A DNA stretch of 8,958 nucleotides. Source: Phyllobacteriaceae bacterium (GTDB lineage Bacteria; Pseudomonadota; Alphaproteobacteria; Rhizobiales; Ancalomicrobiaceae). Below, in pieces: positions 7,093-8,958 of the stretch. The stretch spans positions 1 to 8,958 of the forward strand of contig JAAYVT010000278.1 in NCBI GenBank assembly GCA_012517025.1. The letters are read 5' to 3'. The position numbers and the translations under genes are program-made. The notes below the pieces were generated by a model. The model did no database searches and was not told where the DNA came from. It saw nothing but the letters and a program-made list of their open reading frames with translations. Position 1 is the first letter of the stretch. Every line of letters starts with the position of its first letter.

Positions 7093-7653
7093 TCACTCCT
7101 CGCCGTGGTAGCCTTCTTCGTCGGTGATCGGGCCGACTTCGCGCTCGAACAGGTTGTCGTCCTCGCGAACCAGAACCTCTTCGCCGCGCGCCTGACGCTC
7201 CGCCTCGTCGGCCGAACGGGCGATGTTGACGGTCACCGTCGCCATCACTTCCGGATGCAGCGCGATCGTCACGGTGTGCAGACCGATCGTCTTGATCGGG
7301 GCCTTGAGCTCGACCTGGGTGCGCTCGACGGTGAAGCCGCCGGCGATCACCAGATCCGCCACGTCGCGGGCCGACACCGAGCCGTAGAGATGGCCCATCT
7401 CGCCGGCCGAGCGCACCGCCACGAAGGACTGACCGTCGAGCTTCTCGGCGATCACCTGCGCCTCGGCCTTGCGCTCCAGGTTGCGCGCCTCGAGCTGCAC
7501 CTTCTGGCTCTCGAAATACTCGCGGTTCGCCTTGTTGGCGCGCAGCGCCTTGGCGCGCGGCAGCAGGAAGTTGCGGGCGTAGCCGTCCTTGACCTTGACG
7601 ACGTCGCCCATCTGGCCGAGCCGGCCGATGCGTTCGAGCAGGATGACTTCCAT
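7093..7653 (-). CDS. rplI: Large-subunit ribosomal protein bL9
   Basis: A 186-residue protein that binds 23S rRNA near the L1 stalk and contributes to reading-frame maintenance. The N-terminal domain carries the family signature, running from G10 through GDVVKVKDGYARNFLLP (16-32). A long connecting helix follows (about 41-75, rich in K, E, A and R), then the C-terminal domain (about 76-147, ending VTVNIARS). An acidic tail (about 148-186, EDDNLFEREVGPITDEEGYHGEE-like) extends it beyond the roughly 149 residues of E. coli, as is common in alphaproteobacteria. The start is the ATG complementary to 7651-7653, with GAGGAG 7 nt upstream. It lies 41 bp downstream of the DUF2232 gene and is probably co-transcribed with rpsR and DUF2232. 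Confidence 0.97.
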   Translation of the reverse strand: MEVILLERIGRLGQMGDVVKVKDGYARNFLLPRAKALRANKANREYFESQKVQLEARNLERKAEAQVIAEKLDGQSFVAVRSAGEMGHLYGSVSARDVADLVIAGGFTVERTQVELKAPIKTIGLHTVTIALHPEVMATVTVNIARSADEAERQARGEEVLVREDDNLFEREVGPITDEEGYHGEE

Positions 7654-7694
7654 GGAATTTCTCCTCGGGGTTCGTGTGTGCGTTTCGAGTTCCG

Positions 7695-8651
7695 TCACTC
7701 CTCGCCCGACGCGCCGGAGCGGCTCCGGCCGCGCAGGTCGAGGAAGGTTTCGGCGAGCCCGGTCAGCGCCATGACGAGCGCCGCGACGGGAAAGAGCAGC
7801 ACCAGCCCGTAGGCGGTGGAGCGTAGGATCCACCGCATGTCGGTGGATCGCGTCAGCACGGTCAGGACCGCCATGCCGACGAGGAACAGCGGCGCGAAGG
7901 CCGCGCCCGCCGCGATCGCGGCGAGAATGCCGATCGTGCCGGGCAGGAAGGCGGCGGCGAAACCGGCGGCGAAGACGAGGCCCGTCCACGGCGACACCCG
8001 GATCTCGGCGAGATCCTCCCACGGCCGGGTGAGCCGTCCAGCCCGCCGCACGATCCGCGCCGCCAGCACCAGATCGAGGATCAGCACCAACGTCCAGAAG
8101 CCGGGGAAGAAGGCCGGCATCACCCGGACCGAGGCGCGCACCAGCGGTTCCAGCGCCATCGCCTCCGGCAGGTCGGCCGGCGGCGTGCCACCGGCGGCCA
8201 GCGCCTCGTGGAAGGCGGCGACCACCTCGCGCGTCGTCTCGGTGACGTCGAAGCCGATGCCGATCGCGCCCGCCACGGTGGCGATCGCCATCGTCACGGC
8301 GGCGATGGTGGCGATCCGGCCGGTCGAGGGACGCTCGACGCCGTTCGGGGTGGCGACCTCGCGGCCGGCCAGTTCGGTCAGCAGCAGCGCAGGCACGCCG
8401 GCCGTGCCGAGCGACACCAGCGCGGCGGGGGTGCCGAGTTCGAACAGCAGCACGAAGGCGGCGAGAAAGGCGCCGAGCACCCCGGCGAGGGTGCCCCAGC
8501 CGAGCCCGGCGATCATCAGCGGCAGCGGCGAGGCGAGGAACAGCGGCAGCGTCAGCAGGTTGCCGCCGACGAGCGAAGCGAACAGCACCGCCGAGAGCAA
8601 CCCGGCGCCGCATCCCACCAACACGGAAGAGATCGAGATCTTGCTCGTCAT
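7695..8651 (-). CDS. DUF2232 (YybS-like) integral membrane protein
   Basis: A 318-residue polytopic membrane protein with about eight hydrophobic segments (roughly 8-28, 31-50, 52-72, 76-94, 112-133, 182-200, 223-263 as two, and 279-300) and a short hydrophilic tail. The length, the layout and the closing GLAETFLDLRGR (298-309) fit the DUF2232 family, which in alphaproteobacteria lies between rpsR and rplI. The molecular role is unknown; the fixed location beside ribosomal protein genes is the main clue. A lumenal or periplasmic loop at about 135-180 (DVTETTREVVAAFHEAL to PLVRASVRVMP) is the largest non-membrane part. The start is the ATG complementary to 8649-8651; no strong Shine-Dalgarno precedes it, and only a loosely placed GGGA is seen. 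It follows rpsR by 174 bp and precedes rplI by 41 bp. Confidence 0.87.
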   Translation of the reverse strand: MTSKISISSVLVGCGAGLLSAVLFASLVGGNLLTLPLFLASPLPLMIAGLGWGTLAGVLGAFLAAFVLLFELGTPAALVSLGTAGVPALLLTELAGREVATPNGVERPSTGRIATIAAVTMAIATVAGAIGIGFDVTETTREVVAAFHEALAAGGTPPADLPEAMALEPLVRASVRVMPAFFPGFWTLVLILDLVLAARIVRRAGRLTRPWEDLAEIRVSPWTGLVFAAGFAAAFLPGTIGILAAIAAGAAFAPLFLVGMAVLTVLTRSTDMRWILRSTAYGLVLLFPVAALVMALTGLAETFLDLRGRSRSGASGEE

Positions 8652-8710
8652 GTCGCCCAGCTGTCCCGTCTCTCGTGGCCCGAGAGAGGTTAGAGGCGTT
8701 TCCGCCCCAG

Positions 8711-8724
8711 CCCGATCGTTCGGG
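8711..8724. repeat. Small hairpin in rpsR-DUF2232 spacer
   Basis: CCCGA (8711-8715) and TCGGG (8720-8724) form a 5-bp stem around TCGT. It belongs to a run of inverted repeats filling the spacer; a further GTGGCG / CGCCAC pair lies immediately beyond it (8725-8746). Alone it is weak. Confidence 0.3.
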
Positions 8725-8753
8725 TGGCGCGTCTCGGCACGCCACGTCGGCCG

Positions 8754-8794
8754 CCCCTTCGCGAGGGGAAGAGGGAGCGGCGGACCGCTCCCTC
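8754..8794 (-). terminator. Hairpins downstream of rpsR, possible terminator or attenuator
   Basis: GAGGGAGCGG (8771-8780) and CCGCTCCCTC (8785-8794) form a perfect 10-bp stem with a 4-nt loop, 32 nt past the rpsR stop. On the rpsR strand it is followed by TTCCCCT and then a second hairpin, AGGGG/CCCCT (8754-8768). This fits a partial terminator or processing site that lowers transcription of DUF2232 and rplI relative to rpsR. The T-run is short, so read-through is likely. Confidence 0.6.
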
Positions 8795-8825
8795 GGATCT
8801 CGTCACGCGGAAACCCGCGCGGACG

Positions 8826-8958
8826 TCACTTGATGACGAACGGCAGCAGGCCGACGAAGCGCGCGCGCTTGATTGCCTTGGCGAGCTCGCGCTGCTTCTT
8901 GGCGGAGACCGCCGTGATGCGCGACGGCACGATCTTGCCGCGCTCGGAGACGAAGCGC
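8826..8958 (-). CDS. rpsR: Small-subunit ribosomal protein bS18, C-terminal part (cut by window edge)
   Basis: The last 44 codons plus one base are present, reading RFVSERGKIVPSRITAVS then AKKQRELAKAIKRARFVGLL and PFVIK before the TGA complementary to 8826-8828. The block KIVPSRITAVSAKKQRELAKAIKRARFVGLLPF is the universal core of bS18, which sits on the 30S platform next to bS6 and contacts 16S rRNA. The N-terminal part and, by usual gene order, rpsF should lie just outside the window. It is the first visible gene of the rpsR - DUF2232 - rplI run on this strand. Confidence 0.96.
   Translation of the reverse strand, partial: RFVSERGKIVPSRITAVSAKKQRELAKAIKRARFVGLLPFVIK

Noticed and set aside
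7654..8745. Possible fusion of rplI with an upstream reading frame
   Set aside because: The frame is open by chance across the DUF2232 gene; a strong Shine-Dalgarno and the canonical bL9 N-terminus place the start at 7653.

Overview
The window looks like chromosomal DNA from a high-GC alphaproteobacterium, most likely of the Hyphomicrobiales (Rhizobiales). The evidence is the conserved minus-strand backbone rpsR - DUF2232 - rplI - dnaB - alr, whose order is typical of that class, plus the DUF1236 protein, a family found mainly in Hyphomicrobiales. I see no tRNA, rRNA, CRISPR array, transposase or integrase. By eye, base composition and codon use look uniform across the genes.

Layout, left to right. 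(1) 1-97, minus: the first 32 codons of alanine racemase (alr), cut by the window edge. (2) 230-1468, plus: a 12-TM MFS transporter of the YnfM type. (3) 1565-1990, plus: a small exported glycine-zipper/DUF1236 protein. (4) 2047-3537, minus: replicative helicase dnaB. (5) 3538-4152: a long divergent intergenic region with several operator-like palindromes and a long hairpin ending just before a Shine-Dalgarno. (6) 4153-7008, plus: a three-gene operon for a small periplasmic cytochrome c, a YeeE/YedE (TsuA-like) sulfur transporter and a periplasmic three-domain rhodanese. (7) 7037-7062: a bidirectional terminator. (8) Minus: rplI (7093-7653), DUF2232 membrane protein (7695-8651), and the 3' end of rpsR (8826-8958), with a hairpin-rich 174-bp spacer between the last two.

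The housekeeping genes all run on the minus strand. Two plus-strand cassettes interrupt that order: MFS + DUF1236 between alr and dnaB, and the sulfur operon between dnaB and rplI.

The sulfur operon is the most interesting part. It could work as a periplasmic sulfane-sulfur or thiosulfate handling module: the rhodanese carries sulfur as cysteine persulfide, the YeeE protein takes a sulfur species across the inner membrane through its three conserved cysteines, and the cytochrome accepts electrons from thiol or sulfur oxidation. The cytochrome is unusual because its mature form has no methionine, so the sixth haem ligand cannot be the usual Met; His70 or the near-terminal Cys128 are candidates. 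The functional links are inference. The gene identities rest on visible motifs.
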